Shown: piece after piece, positions 8,409 through 16,816 of the stretch
Layout: every line of letters begins with the position of its first letter
Position numbering within the stretch: position 1 is the first letter of the stretch
Assembly (NCBI GenBank): GCA_964484095.1
Contig: CAZAEB010000001.1
Coordinates: 21,186 to 85,185 of the forward strand
Direction of reading: 5' to 3'
DNA: 64,000 nt
DNA from: CAZAEB01 sp964484095
GTDB lineage: Bacteria; Patescibacteriota; Microgenomatia; UBA12405; BS750m-G30
Made by a program: the position numbers and the translations under genes
The notes under the pieces: model-generated
Seen by the model: the letters and a program-made list of their open reading frames with translations, nothing else
What the model was told of the DNA's origin: nothing
The model's database searches: none

Positions 8409-9323
8409 TTAGTCCTCTAAGGTAACTCCTTTATCTTTTAACACTTTTTCTAACTCAGTCACCGACTTTTCACCAACATTGTTGGCATCCATTACTTTTT
8501 TTCTACTAACGCCTTGAAAGTCGGAAACTTTTTTGTACCCTGCTTTCCTCAAAGCATTTGCCAGCCGAAGAGGAATATCCAACTCATCAACTACCACTTC
8601 CAGCTCACCATTCTTTTTCTCAACTGCTTTTTTCTTAGGCTTAACATGATTCGGCTTGGCAATCTGAGCAAAAACCCCTACCAATATTTCTGCTGCCTGT
8701 TCAACTAGATCGCCTGGATTGACAGTTTTATCCGTCCAAACTTCAAAAACTACCTCGTCTAAATTACTGGTTTTGCCTGCCCGAATCGGATTAACGACAA
8801 AACTTGCCTTAACGACCGGACTAAAAATGGCATCAACAGAAATGACTCTCATTTTGTCAACCTTATGGTCCTCTGCTAAAGAGTATCCTTGGCCCTTTTC
8901 AACAATTAATTCAGCCTTAAATTTTGTCTTTTTGTCGGCTAAGTTTGCCAAAACTAAATCCTTGTTAGTTACCTCAACTCCAGCCGGAAAAGAAATATCT
9001 CCTGCTGTAACCGACCCAGGGCCAGTTTTTTCAATTTTTCCTTTAACTGGCTTCTCGGCCTTACTGGTAATCCTGATCTGTTTAACATTGGTGATAATTT
9101 CCAAAACGTCTTCTTTGACACCTTTAATTGTGGCAAACGCATGACTAACCCCATCAATTTTAATCGTAGTAACAGCCGCACCAGGCATTGCGCCCAGTAA
9201 AACTCTTCTTAAAGAGTTTCCAACCGTATAACCAAAGCCTCCTGCAAGAGGAGAAATGACAAACCGACCATAACCATCAGAAACCTTCTCTTTTTTAATC
9301 CAAAATTCTGTTATATCAGTCAT
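8409..9323 (-). CDS. rpoA: DNA-directed RNA polymerase subunit alpha
   Basis: RpoA dimerises to nucleate RNA polymerase assembly and its C-terminal domain can contact upstream promoter DNA and activators. The 304-aa protein has the N-terminal domain motifs GFGYTVGNSLRRVLLGAMPGAA and the C-terminal helix-hairpin-helix domain beginning LDIPLRLANALRKAGYKKV. The linker contains a lysine-rich stretch (KPKKKAVEKKNGE). The N-terminal domain is a little short compared with E. coli (329 aa in total). It lies between rpsD and rplQ as in the classic alpha operon. Confidence 0.98.
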   Translation of the reverse strand: MTDITEFWIKKEKVSDGYGRFVISPLAGGFGYTVGNSLRRVLLGAMPGAAVTTIKIDGVSHAFATIKGVKEDVLEIITNVKQIRITSKAEKPVKGKIEKTGPGSVTAGDISFPAGVEVTNKDLVLANLADKKTKFKAELIVEKGQGYSLAEDHKVDKMRVISVDAIFSPVVKASFVVNPIRAGKTSNLDEVVFEVWTDKTVNPGDLVEQAAEILVGVFAQIAKPNHVKPKKKAVEKKNGELEVVVDELDIPLRLANALRKAGYKKVSDFQGVSRKKVMDANNVGEKSVTELEKVLKDKGVTLED

Positions 9324-9368
9324 TTATTGCTCCTTTTAACAATTAATTTTTAAAGTTTAAAAACAAAT

Positions 9369-9989
9369 TCAGCGAGAATAAAACTCAATAATTATATTCT
9401 CTTTAATATCCTGAGGCATTTCTTCCCTTGTCGGCATTTTCTCAACCTTGCCGAATACGCCTTTTCTCTTTAGCCAGGCGGGAATTTCAAGATCCTTTTT
9501 TGCCAGCCAGATCTCAACAGATTTTATTTTTGCTCCTGATTTAGAAAGCTCTATCTTGTCGTTGAGTCGCAGATTATATGAAGGAATTTTTACCTTTTCC
9601 CCATTAACCAATACCTTGCCGTGAGTAATAAGCTGACGAGCCATTCTTTTTGAAGATGCCAAACCCAGCCGATGAAGAACATTATCCAGTCTTAACTCCA
9701 GCAACCTTAAAAGATTTTCTCCTTGATCTCCATCAATCATACTGGCCTTTTTCAAATAATTTTTGAACTGTTTTTCCATTACTCCGTAATATCGCTTTGT
9801 TTTTTGCTTTTCTCTCAACTGAGTACCATACTCCGAAAGTCTAAACCCACTTTTCAAACCATGAACTCCAGGAGCAACCGGACCAACCTTTTCCAAAGGA
9901 CATTTTGGAGAAAAACATCTCTCTCCTTTTAAAAAAAGTTTTAATTTCTCTCGGCGACAAAGTCGACATTTTTTATAAAAATTAGCCAT
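9369..9989 (-). CDS. rpsD: 30S ribosomal protein S4 (uS4), zinc-finger type
   Basis: uS4 nucleates 30S assembly and in some bacteria represses its own operon. The 206-aa protein has a C8-x2-C11 pair and a second pair of cysteines in ERCFSPKCPLEK, so it is the zinc-binding form. The S4 RNA-binding domain follows with LDNVLHRLGLASSKRMARQLITHGKVLVNGEKV. The C-terminus NIIIEFYSR matches the family end. It follows rpsK by 3 nt and is 45 nt upstream of rpoA. Confidence 0.98.
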   Translation of the reverse strand: MANFYKKCRLCRREKLKLFLKGERCFSPKCPLEKVGPVAPGVHGLKSGFRLSEYGTQLREKQKTKRYYGVMEKQFKNYLKKASMIDGDQGENLLRLLELRLDNVLHRLGLASSKRMARQLITHGKVLVNGEKVKIPSYNLRLNDKIELSKSGAKIKSVEIWLAKKDLEIPAWLKRKGVFGKVEKMPTREEMPQDIKENIIIEFYSR

Positions 9990-9992
9990 ATT

Positions 9993-10382
9993 TTATGTTC
10001 TCCTTCTTTTGGGCGGCCTGGGACCGTTATGAGGAATTGGAGTAACATCAGAAATCGAAAGAACGTCAATTTCCCTTCTGGAACTCAAAACTTTTAATGC
10101 CGAATCTCTTCCTGGACCAGGTCCTTTGATATATACCTGAGCCTTTTTCATTCCCAGTTGTCTAGCGATTTCGACTGCTTTTTCTAAAGTTGTGGTTGCT
10201 GCATACGGAGTTGATCTTCGAGTCCCTTTAAAGCCAAGTTTTCCCGAAGAAACCCAATCCACAACGTTGCCAGTCAAATCAGTAATGGCTACGATTGTAT
10301 TGTTAAAACTGGCAGAAACAGTAATTCTGCCCTCAATAACAAATTTTTTTTCTTTGGTTTTCTTGTTATTTGTCTTGCTCAT
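9993..10382 (-). CDS. rpsK: 30S ribosomal protein S11 (uS11)
   Basis: uS11 forms part of the 30S platform near the E site. The 129-aa protein shows SASFNNTIVAITDLTGNVV, SSGKLGFKGTRRSTPYAA and the near-universal C-terminal DVTPIPHNGPRPPKRRRT. It lies 42 nt after rpsM, a slightly wider spacer than its neighbours, in an AT-rich stretch without visible structure. Confidence 0.98.
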   Translation of the reverse strand: MSKTNNKKTKEKKFVIEGRITVSASFNNTIVAITDLTGNVVDWVSSGKLGFKGTRRSTPYAATTTLEKAVEIARQLGMKKAQVYIKGPGPGRDSALKVLSSRREIDVLSISDVTPIPHNGPRPPKRRRT

Positions 10383-10424
10383 TTTTTATTGTTCTAATTT
10401 TTTATTTGTTAAAACAATAGATTT

Positions 10425-10823
10425 TTATACCTTTTGCTGTTGTTCAATTTTTGACCACATTTCCTTACTTAAAGCCCCAACCGTCTTTTTCTTGCCCCTT
10501 CTGGTTCTAGCATTGTCTTTAGTTCGCTGTCCCCTGACTGGCAAATTAACCATATGTCTAATTCCTCGATAAGTGCGAATCGCCTTCAATCTTTCAATAT
10601 TTTCCCTGATCTCTTTTCTTAAATCCCCCTCTGTCAAAAAATTATTTAATACGGTTGCTACTCGAGAAACTTCTTCTTTGGAAAGATCTTTGGCCCTCAT
10701 ATCCTTGTCAAGTTTGGCCTGCTTTATTAGTAATCCAACATTACTCCTGCCAATTCCATATACCCGTGTTAAGCCAATATCGATTTTTTCGTTATCTGGT
10801 ATTTGTATTCCTGCTATTCTCAT
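10425..10823 (-). CDS. rpsM: 30S ribosomal protein S13 (uS13)
   Basis: uS13 is a head protein that bridges to uL5 and touches P-site tRNA. The 132-aa product begins MRIAGIQIPDNEKIDIGLTRVYGIG and carries the RNA-binding IRTYRGIRHMVNLPVRGQRT segment and the basic C-terminal tail NARTRRGKKKTVG, which is followed by an extra 17-residue extension. It follows rpmJ by 2 nt. Confidence 0.98.
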   Translation of the reverse strand: MRIAGIQIPDNEKIDIGLTRVYGIGRSNVGLLIKQAKLDKDMRAKDLSKEEVSRVATVLNNFLTEGDLRKEIRENIERLKAIRTYRGIRHMVNLPVRGQRTKDNARTRRGKKKTVGALSKEMWSKIEQQQKV

Positions 10824-10825
10824 TA

Positions 10826-10939
10826 TTATCCTTGTTTCTGTTTATGTCTCTTGTTTTTACAAATAACAAAAAGTCGCCCTCGACGACGGACTATCTTACA
10901 ATCTCGACAACGCGCCTTTACACTTGACTTAACTTTCAT
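10826..10939 (-). CDS. rpmJ: 50S ribosomal protein L36 (bL36), zinc type
   Basis: This small gene encodes 37 residues and was found by translating the gap between infA and rpsM. It begins [20 protein letters not shown] and ends [17 protein letters not shown]. The C11-x2-C14, C27 and H32 ligands of the zinc-ribbon form are all present. bL36 stabilises 23S rRNA near the A-site finger. It begins 3 nt after infA and ends 2 nt before rpsM, the usual infA-rpmJ-rpsM order. Confidence 0.97.
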   Translation of the reverse strand: MKVKSSVKARCRDCKIVRRRGRLFVICKNKRHKQKQG

Positions 10940-10942
10940 TTT

Positions 10943-11170
10943 TTATTTTTCTCTAAACACTACCCGACCCCTGGTCGAATCATGAGGAGACATTTCTATC
11001 TTAACCTTGTCTCCTGGCACCACTCTAATATAGTGCAACCTCATTTTTCCAGATAGATAAGCGAGAATCACCTTATCATTATCCAGTTTCACTCGAAAAG
11101 TGATATCCGGCAATGCCTCGGTTACCACCCCACTAAAAACCAACTTATCGTCTTTTCCTTTATCGGGCAT
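10943..11170 (-). CDS. infA: Translation initiation factor IF-1
   Basis: IF-1 binds the 30S A site during initiation. The 75-aa protein is a single S1-like OB fold with FSGVVTEALPDITFRVKLDN, AYLSGKMRLHYIRVVPGDKVKIE and the C-terminal RGRVVFR. The family's SPYDLTKGRI is changed here to SPHDSTRGRV. It lies 1 nt downstream of map. Confidence 0.97.
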   Translation of the reverse strand: MPDKGKDDKLVFSGVVTEALPDITFRVKLDNDKVILAYLSGKMRLHYIRVVPGDKVKIEMSPHDSTRGRVVFREK

Positions 11171-11171
11171 T

Positions 11172-11927
11172 TTATTCCCAGAAATATGGGGTTAAATCCA
11201 CTAAACCAGAATCATTAACATATACCGATTTCTCAAAAAGTCCTGATATTTTACCACCTTTATTTACGATTGTCCAGCCATTACTTTCCGTTTCCAATCT
11301 AGGCTTAGTATCGGTATAAATAATCTCGATTGCCAATCCCTGACCCGCTAAAATAGGGGGGGTCTTTTCAATATCTCCCTTTAATAGGCAGGGGATATGT
11401 GGTTTTTGGTGAAGATTTTCGCCAATTCCATGACCTGTTAGTGTTTCTACGCAAAAAAATCCGTCTCCTTCTATCTGTTTCTGAATGGCTTGAGAAATAT
11501 CCCCAACTCTATTTCCAAGTTTGGCTGCCTCCATTGCTTCATCTAAAGCTTTTCTGCCAGACATCAAAAACGCTTCCTCAAAAACATAAGAAAGAGGTTT
11601 CCCCGCTATAAAGCTATAGGCCATATCAGTATGAAAACCATCAAAATATGCACCTCCGTCAATACTCACCAAGTCTCCTTGGGAAATTCGAGTATTGTCA
11701 GGAATACCATGGACTACGCCGTTATTTAAATTTATACAGGTAGCCCAAGAATAACCAGACACCTTTTTAAATGAAGCTTTTGCCCTGAAATTGGCAAGTT
11801 TTATGCAAAAAAACTCCTCGATCTCTAATAAACTTCTTCCTGATTTCATATAACCAATCGCCTCTGCCATCGCCTTGGCTAAAATCCTGCCTCCTTTTTT
11901 CATAGATTGAAGTTTTTTGTCGCTCAT
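11172..11927 (-). CDS. map: Methionine aminopeptidase, type I
   Basis: MetAP removes the initiator methionine from new proteins. In this 251-aa enzyme the metal ligands can be placed: the two Asp in VSIDGGAYFDGFHTDMAYSF, the His in TLTGHGIG, the Glu in LAIEIIYTD, and the final Glu in SGLFEKSVYV. HGIPDNTRISQGDLVSID and NLHQKPHIPCLLKGD are also typical. The gene shares its first base with the end of adk. The adk-map-infA order is the conserved one. Confidence 0.97.
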   Translation of the reverse strand: MSDKKLQSMKKGGRILAKAMAEAIGYMKSGRSLLEIEEFFCIKLANFRAKASFKKVSGYSWATCINLNNGVVHGIPDNTRISQGDLVSIDGGAYFDGFHTDMAYSFIAGKPLSYVFEEAFLMSGRKALDEAMEAAKLGNRVGDISQAIQKQIEGDGFFCVETLTGHGIGENLHQKPHIPCLLKGDIEKTPPILAGQGLAIEIIYTDTKPRLETESNGWTIVNKGGKISGLFEKSVYVNDSGLVDLTPYFWE

Positions 11928-12523
11928 TATATCTTTTCAAGTTTACATACTATATCTTTATAGATATCTTCAACCGGTCTTTCTCCATCAATTTCAACCA
12001 AAACTCCTTTTTTGCGGTAATATTTCAATATTGGCTTAATTGTTTTCATATAAGACTTAAACCTTTTTTTGAAAATTTCTGGATTATCATCATTCCTTCC
12101 TGTCTGAAATTTTTTACCATCGGCTACAACCTTTTCTCTCCTTGCCAAAACCACCTCCGGTCTAACCTTAATCAAAATCACCAGATCAATTCTCAACCCC
12201 CTTTTTTTCAAATAATCATCAATCAACCCTGCCTGAACAACAGTTCTGGGAGAACCGTCAAGAATAAAACCTTGAGATGAAGCTTTTTCTAATCTTGGAA
12301 AAATCATTTCGCAAATAATTTCATCAGAAACCCACCGACCCTTAACTAAATACTGAGACATTTTTTTACCCATCTGTGTTTTTTTTGCCACCTCTTGACG
12401 AAGAATATCGCCGGAAGAAACGTGAACCATTTGATAGTCTTTAGCAATTATTTTTGCCTGAGTCCCTTTACCACTTCCCGATGCCCCGATAAAAACCAGA
12501 TTAAATTTTTTGTTCTTTATCAT
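11927..12523 (-). CDS. adk: Adenylate kinase
   Basis: Adenylate kinase interconverts AMP plus ATP with two ADP. The 198-aa protein has the P-loop GASGSGKGTQ at residues 13-22, SSGDILRQEV of the AMP site, and the DGSPRT variant of the usual DGFPRT. The LID is the short form without zinc cysteines (REKVVADGKKFQTGRNDDN). The start shares one base with the stop of the secY C-terminal frame. Confidence 0.95.
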   Translation of the reverse strand: MIKNKKFNLVFIGASGSGKGTQAKIIAKDYQMVHVSSGDILRQEVAKKTQMGKKMSQYLVKGRWVSDEIICEMIFPRLEKASSQGFILDGSPRTVVQAGLIDDYLKKRGLRIDLVILIKVRPEVVLARREKVVADGKKFQTGRNDDNPEIFKKRFKSYMKTIKPILKYYRKKGVLVEIDGERPVEDIYKDIVCKLEKI

Positions 12524-13416
12524 TAAAAATAACTTTGATAACGATACGTCTGAACCTGGTTCTCTAATAGCCTGTTAATTTCTAAAATTACTGAAACAAC
12601 AATTAAAATTCCCGTCCCTCCCAAAGAAACGGTAGAAATACCGGTTATTCCCTGGGTAATTGACGGTAAAATTGCTATAAACCCAAGAAAAAAAGCGCCA
12701 ACAATAGTTACCCGTGAGAGCAGAAAAGACAGTCTTTCTTTAGTCGACCGACCAGGCCTTACTCCAGGAATAAACCCCCCTGACTTTCTAAGTTCTTCTG
12801 AGACATCTTTGGGGTTAAACACCACAGAGGTATAAAAATAGGTGAAAAAAACCACAATAATAAAATATGACAAATTATAAACAATCCCAGTTGACTGAAA
12901 ATACAGATTTAAGGTTTTTCCAATTGATGCAAAGGGTTCTAGCGTTAACTGAGAGGCAAAATTAGTAATCATTTGAGGAACCATTACTAGAGAAAGGGCA
13001 AAAATAATCGGCATTACCCCAGCACTATTAACCTTTAAAGGAAGATAACTGCTTTGCCCCGCAGACTGCCTTCCCCCCGCCATCCTTCTGGCATAGCGAA
13101 TTGGAATCCTTAAGACCGCTTCATCGATAAAAATAATCCCAATAATAACTCCAATCGCCATCCCGCCAAAAGCAACCAGGTTAAATACATTGGTTTGAGA
13201 GGCAATGTTAACTGTTTGAAGAATATTGACCGGATAGCGAGCGACTATTCCTGAAAAGATTAAAAGAGAGATGCCATTGCCAACTCCATACTGAGTGATA
13301 AGTTCTCCCAAAAAAACCATCAGCATCGTTCCGGCAGTCATGGTGACTATAAAACTAGCCAGATGAACAACGGAAAGGGTATCAATTATTCCCTGACTTT
13401 TTAAAAGAGTGTACAT
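12523..13416 (-). CDS. secY: Protein translocase SecY, C-terminal part (frame-broken gene)
   Basis: This frame encodes transmembrane helices 4-10 of SecY, including GELITQYGVGNGISLLIF, the cytosolic loop PIRYARRMAGGRQSAGQSSYLPLKVNSAG and NPKDVSEELRKSGGFIPGVRPG. Its ATG at 13414-13416 has no Shine-Dalgarno sequence and is simply the methionine of LxMYTLLKSQG. The N-terminal part is in the +1-shifted frame at 13401-13814. Adding one T to the TTT at 13420-13422 restores a continuous protein of about 430 aa reading AILQSFAMYTLL. The gene is therefore either a real frameshift or an assembly error. Confidence 0.93.
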   Translation of the reverse strand: MYTLLKSQGIIDTLSVVHLASFIVTMTAGTMLMVFLGELITQYGVGNGISLLIFSGIVARYPVNILQTVNIASQTNVFNLVAFGGMAIGVIIGIIFIDEAVLRIPIRYARRMAGGRQSAGQSSYLPLKVNSAGVMPIIFALSLVMVPQMITNFASQLTLEPFASIGKTLNLYFQSTGIVYNLSYFIIVVFFTYFYTSVVFNPKDVSEELRKSGGFIPGVRPGRSTKERLSFLLSRVTIVGAFFLGFIAILPSITQGITGISTVSLGGTGILIVVSVILEINRLLENQVQTYRYQSYF

Positions 13417-13814
13417 TGCAAAGACTGTAAAATCGCCAAAAACACAGTCGTGTAGCGAGTATACTGAGCTAGTTTTTGCCGACCATATTCCCCTTCTTTT
13501 CTAAGCTCCTTTATCTGAGGAATAACAAATCCCAAAAGTTGAAACATAATTGAGGCGTTAATGTATGGGGCTAACCCTAAAGCACTAATGGAAAAGTTTG
13601 CCAAAGTGCCTCCAGAAAAAACATCAAGTAAAGCCAAAAATTGATTTTGGGAAAAAAACGATTTCAATACCTCTTTATCTACTCCAGGAACGGTTATATG
13701 AGCAATTAAACGAAAAGTAAACAGTATTGCCAGAGTGAAAATAAGTTTTTTTCTAATCTCAGAGATCTTAAAAGCTTCAAGATATGTGGACAAAGTTTTA
13801 GTAAAAATAGTCAT
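13401..13814 (-). CDS. secY: Protein translocase SecY, N-terminal part (frame-broken gene)
   Basis: SecY is the protein-conducting channel of the inner membrane. This frame encodes 137 residues with the amphipathic start, KKLIFTLAILFTFRLIAHITVPGVD (helix 1), the plug region FSGGTLANFSISALGLAPYINASI, and GEYGRQKLAQYTRYTTVFLAILQ (start of helix 3 and its cytosolic loop). It stops abruptly at LQCTLF where helix 3/4 should continue. The remainder is in another frame at 12523-13416. It overlaps rplO by 4 nt at its start. Confidence 0.93.
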   Translation of the reverse strand: MTIFTKTLSTYLEAFKISEIRKKLIFTLAILFTFRLIAHITVPGVDKEVLKSFFSQNQFLALLDVFSGGTLANFSISALGLAPYINASIMFQLLGFVIPQIKELRKEGEYGRQKLAQYTRYTTVFLAILQSLQCTLF

Positions 13815-14272
13815 TTGTTACCATTATCAACGCTTCCACCTGCTTTTTCAACCTGGTCTTTTACTGACCTGGCACAAAGGAGCTTAATAGAAAGCGGTTT
13901 GGTTATTTTTCCTCCACCAATAATTTTTACCCCTTTCGAAAAAGCCTCTTTTTTATTAACAATTTTTTTATCAACCAAGCTTTTAATATCAACTGTTTGT
14001 TTGGCCTTAAAATGACTATCAAGCAGTTCCAACCTGATAGAAACTGGGTTGCGCGTAGATTTCAGTCTGCCCTTTCCTCTCCATAAAGGCAGTCTTTTAA
14101 GCCATGATTTTTTGATCTTTGTTCCGGAAAAAGTCAATTTGGGCTTATTTCTTGCCTTCATGCCTTTCTGGCCCCTACCCGAAGCATGACCACCTTTTCC
14201 TGAAGAATAACCTCTGCCGACTCTTTTGGCTGAGCGATTAGTTTTTGATTTTACCAAACTATGAAGATTCAT
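13811..14272 (-). CDS. rplO: 50S ribosomal protein L15 (uL15)
   Basis: uL15 is a late assembly protein that bridges 23S domains. The 153-aa protein starts MNLHSLVKSKTNRSAKRVGRG and carries the glycine-rich GKGGHASGRGQKGMKAR. The C-terminal domain with VKIIGGGKITKPLSIKLL and VEKAGGSVD is normal. It lies only 2 nt after rpsE: the rpmD gene that sits between them in most bacteria is absent. Confidence 0.98.
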   Translation of the reverse strand: MNLHSLVKSKTNRSAKRVGRGYSSGKGGHASGRGQKGMKARNKPKLTFSGTKIKKSWLKRLPLWRGKGRLKSTRNPVSIRLELLDSHFKAKQTVDIKSLVDKKIVNKKEAFSKGVKIIGGGKITKPLSIKLLCARSVKDQVEKAGGSVDNGNK

Positions 14273-14274
14273 GA

Positions 14275-14745
14275 TTATTCCTCCAACAATCCAAAAGCTT
14301 TAATTGTCGCTCGAACATTAACTTCTTTATTTTTAGAACCAATCATCTTGGCGACCAGATCCTCAATTCCAACGGCATTGGAAATTATTCTCATTGGTCC
14401 GCCAGCAATTAATCCTGTTCCTGTTTTGGCTGGCTTTAACAAAACCTGAGCCCCTTTGAATTTTACCTGAACCTGATGGGGAATTGTCTTGTTTCTCAGA
14501 GGAACTCTAACCATTTTCTCTCGGGCTTTTTTCATTCCTTTTCTAATTGCCGAAGCGACATCTCTGGCTCTTGCCAAACAATAACCAACCTTTCCTTTTC
14601 CGTCTCCAACAACAACCAAGGCGGTAAAAGAAATTTTATTTCCTCCCTTAGTTTTTTTGCTTACTCTTTTAATCTGAACCACCTTCTCTATCATTCCGTC
14701 TTCTGGTCCTTGCATATAATTATTCTGCCTATTTCTATTATTCAT
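14275..14745 (-). CDS. rpsE: 30S ribosomal protein S5 (uS5)
   Basis: uS5 lines the mRNA entry channel and affects decoding accuracy. The 156-aa protein shows EKVVQIKRVSKKTKGGNKISFTALVVVGDGKGKVGYCLARA, then GTGLIAGGPMRIISNAVGIEDLVAKMIGS near the C-terminus. A 17-residue Asn/Gln-rich leader (MNNRNRQNNYMQG) precedes the conserved domain. It overlaps the rplR stop by one base. Confidence 0.98.
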   Translation of the reverse strand: MNNRNRQNNYMQGPEDGMIEKVVQIKRVSKKTKGGNKISFTALVVVGDGKGKVGYCLARARDVASAIRKGMKKAREKMVRVPLRNKTIPHQVQVKFKGAQVLLKPAKTGTGLIAGGPMRIISNAVGIEDLVAKMIGSKNKEVNVRATIKAFGLLEE

Positions 14746-15092
14746 TAAAACTCTAGTCCTCCTTTTCTGGCCCCCTCAGCAACCGCTTTTACCCGGCCAT
14801 GAAATCGATAACTACCTCTATCAAAAACTACTTTTTTAACCCCTTTAGAAACTGCTTTTTTGGCAATCTGCTCACCAACAATAAAAGCCACCTCTGTTTT
14901 TGTCTTTTTGTCACCTTTTTTAGCAAGCTTTTGACTATTCTCAGAAAAAAGAGTTTTGCCAGTAGTCATATCGACCAACTGAACCCAAACATATCGATTG
15001 GAACGATAAACCACTAATTTGCGACCTCTACTAACGGCAATTCCTTTTCTAATCCTAAGCGCTCTTTTTTGTTTTGCTGTTCTTTTGTTCAT
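14745..15092 (-). CDS. rplR: 50S ribosomal protein L18 (uL18)
   Basis: uL18 binds 5S rRNA. The 115-aa protein has RIRKGIAVSRGRKLVVYRSNRYVWVQLVD and the C-terminal VVFDRGSYRFHGRVKAVAEGARKGGLEF, both diagnostic. It is about normal length and lies 17 nt downstream of rplF in standard spc order. Confidence 0.98.
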   Translation of the reverse strand: MNKRTAKQKRALRIRKGIAVSRGRKLVVYRSNRYVWVQLVDMTTGKTLFSENSQKLAKKGDKKTKTEVAFIVGEQIAKKAVSKGVKKVVFDRGSYRFHGRVKAVAEGARKGGLEF

Positions 15093-15109
15093 TTTTTTGA
15101 TTAATAAAT

Positions 15110-15649
15110 TTATTCTTTAGCAGCTGCCTTACCAGGCTTTAACCTAATCTCTTCTCCTTCATAACGAATCCCTTTTCCTAAATAAGCATCTGGTTTTCTG
15201 ATCTTTTTAATCATCGCCGCCACTTGACCAACTAACTGACGGTCAATCCCTTTAATAACAATCTTTGTTTCTTCTATCTCAAATTCTGTCCCCTCGGGAA
15301 TTTTGAATTCTACCGGATTGGCAAAACCAACATTTAATACCAGATTGTCTGCCACTCTAGATGCTCGATAGCCGGTACCAATAATTGCTAAAGACTTTGA
15401 CCATCCCTCAGTAACTCCAATAACAGCGTTGTTAATTAGGTTGCGAACCGTTCCATGACAGGATCTTACTGCCTTTGCCTCTGATCGACGGCTAACCAAC
15501 ACTTCTGCCACATCAACCTTAACATCAATCCTTCCAGGAATTGGCAAAAGCATTTCTCCTTTAGGCCCCTTGATTGAGACTTTTTTTCCCTCAACTTTTA
15601 CCTCAACGCCCTCGGGGATTGTAACCGGTTGTTTTCCAATTTTCGACAT
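15110..15649 (-). CDS. rplF: 50S ribosomal protein L6 (uL6)
   Basis: uL6 lies close to the sarcin-ricin loop and the factor-binding site. The 179-aa protein begins MSKIGKQPVTIPEGVEV and has two tandem L6 domains; the second contains EIEETKIVIKGIDRQLVGQVAAMIKKIRKPDAYLGKGIRYEGE. It begins directly after the stop of rpsH. Confidence 0.98.
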   Translation of the reverse strand: MSKIGKQPVTIPEGVEVKVEGKKVSIKGPKGEMLLPIPGRIDVKVDVAEVLVSRRSEAKAVRSCHGTVRNLINNAVIGVTEGWSKSLAIIGTGYRASRVADNLVLNVGFANPVEFKIPEGTEFEIEETKIVIKGIDRQLVGQVAAMIKKIRKPDAYLGKGIRYEGEEIRLKPGKAAAKE

Positions 15650-16048
15650 TTAATAAATCTCCGCTATTACCTCTCCGCCAAGATTCTTTTTTCGGGCCTT
15701 TCTGGCCGTCATCAATCCTTGCGAAGTAGAAACAATAACAATTGCGTTTGATCTGCCAGTATATGGCAGATCCTTATAACCAACATAATACCTTCTTCCT
15801 GGTTTAGAAAAGAATTTAATCTCCTTGAAAAGAGGTTTGCCTGCACCGTGATAGGCTAACTCGGCAATGATCTCTTTTTTTGCCGCCTTCTCTTTGGAAA
15901 CATCAAACCTTTTTAATAACGAGCTGTCAACCAATATTTTTGCAATTTCTTCCAGTTTTTTAGACCAAGGAACAACCACAGTCTTTTTATCAACTGCACC
16001 GCCATTTTTAATTCTGATTAGAAAATCTCCCAATGGATAGTTATTCAT
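15650..16048 (-). CDS. rpsH: 30S ribosomal protein S8 (uS8)
   Basis: uS8 binds the 16S central domain and in E. coli represses the spc operon. The 132-aa protein starts with YPLGDFLIRIKNGG and ends with IVSTSQGLMTARKARKKNLGGEVIAEIY. The first loop is a little different from the usual D.LTRIRNA. It follows rpsN by 3 nt. Confidence 0.98.
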   Translation of the reverse strand: MNNYPLGDFLIRIKNGGAVDKKTVVVPWSKKLEEIAKILVDSSLLKRFDVSKEKAAKKEIIAELAYHGAGKPLFKEIKFFSKPGRRYYVGYKDLPYTGRSNAIVIVSTSQGLMTARKARKKNLGGEVIAEIY

Positions 16049-16051
16049 AAT

Positions 16052-16237
16052 TTACCAACTTGCTTTTTTAACACCCGGCAAAACACCTTCCCTTGCCAGT
16101 TTTCGAAAACAAAGCCGACAAAGTCTAAAAAAACGAATATAACCTCTTGACCGGCCACACAACTGACATCGATTTCGATATCTGTTTTTAAATCTTAATT
16201 TTTTTTCTTCTCTTACAATTTTCGATTTTTTAGCCAT
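16052..16237 (-). CDS. rpsN: 30S ribosomal protein S14 type Z (uS14)
   Basis: This 61-aa protein is the short, zinc-binding S14. The cysteine pairs in NRCQLCGR and [11 protein letters not shown] form the metal site, and the C-terminus [13 protein letters not shown] is universal. It is part of the 30S head. It lies 42 nt after rplE and 3 nt before rpsH. Confidence 0.98.
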   Translation of the reverse strand: MAKKSKIVREEKKLRFKNRYRNRCQLCGRSRGYIRFFRLCRLCFRKLAREGVLPGVKKASW

Positions 16238-16279
16238 TATTGGACGTTTCTTTTTTAAAGTTATATTTTAACACCTGCG

Positions 16280-16813
16280 TCAATTGGAAAAAGGAAACCC
16301 CATCATCTTCAAAAGAGCCATTGCTTCTTTTTCCCCTTTAATGTTGGTAACTATTGTTACCTGTAAACTTTTAATCTTTTTGACTTTATCAATATCTATT
16401 TCAGGAAAAACCGTCTGTTCTGGAAGACCAATACTATAATTGCCTGCCTGATCAAATTTCTTTGGCGAAAGACCTCTAAAATCCCTCAGTCTTGGTAAAA
16501 CCAAACTAAACAATCTTTCCAAGAAATCATACATTCTTTTTCCTCTTAAAGTAACTTTAAGTCCAATAACCTGACCCTTTCTCAACTTAAATCCAGATAT
16601 GGATTTTTTAGCGGAACAAGCAACCGGTTTCTGACCAGTAATAACCTCAAGCTCACTGGAAAAAAGGTCAATCAATGAACGGTCATCTTTAGCTTCGGCT
16701 ATCCCCATATTTACAATTACCTTGTCTACTTTTGGAACTGCCATTAAATTGTCTATCGCCAATTCTTTTTTCAAAGCAGGAATAATTTCTTTCTTGTATT
16801 TTTCTATAAGCAT
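16280..16813 (-). CDS. rplE: 50S ribosomal protein L5 (uL5)
   Basis: uL5 binds 5S rRNA and forms a bridge with uS13. The 177-aa product has VDKVIVNMGIAEAKDD, ITGQKPVACSAKKSISGFKLRKGQVIGLKVTLRG and YSIGLPEQTVFPEIDIDKVKK, all expected. It follows rplX by 3 nt. Confidence 0.98.
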   Translation of the reverse strand: MLIEKYKKEIIPALKKELAIDNLMAVPKVDKVIVNMGIAEAKDDRSLIDLFSSELEVITGQKPVACSAKKSISGFKLRKGQVIGLKVTLRGKRMYDFLERLFSLVLPRLRDFRGLSPKKFDQAGNYSIGLPEQTVFPEIDIDKVKKIKSLQVTIVTNIKGEKEAMALLKMMGFPFSN

Positions 16814-16816
16814 TTT

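Noticed and set aside
13400..13430. Programmed -1 frameshifting in secY
   Set aside because: No X-XXY-YYZ heptamer and no downstream pseudoknot or stem were seen; one missing T explains the break more simply.
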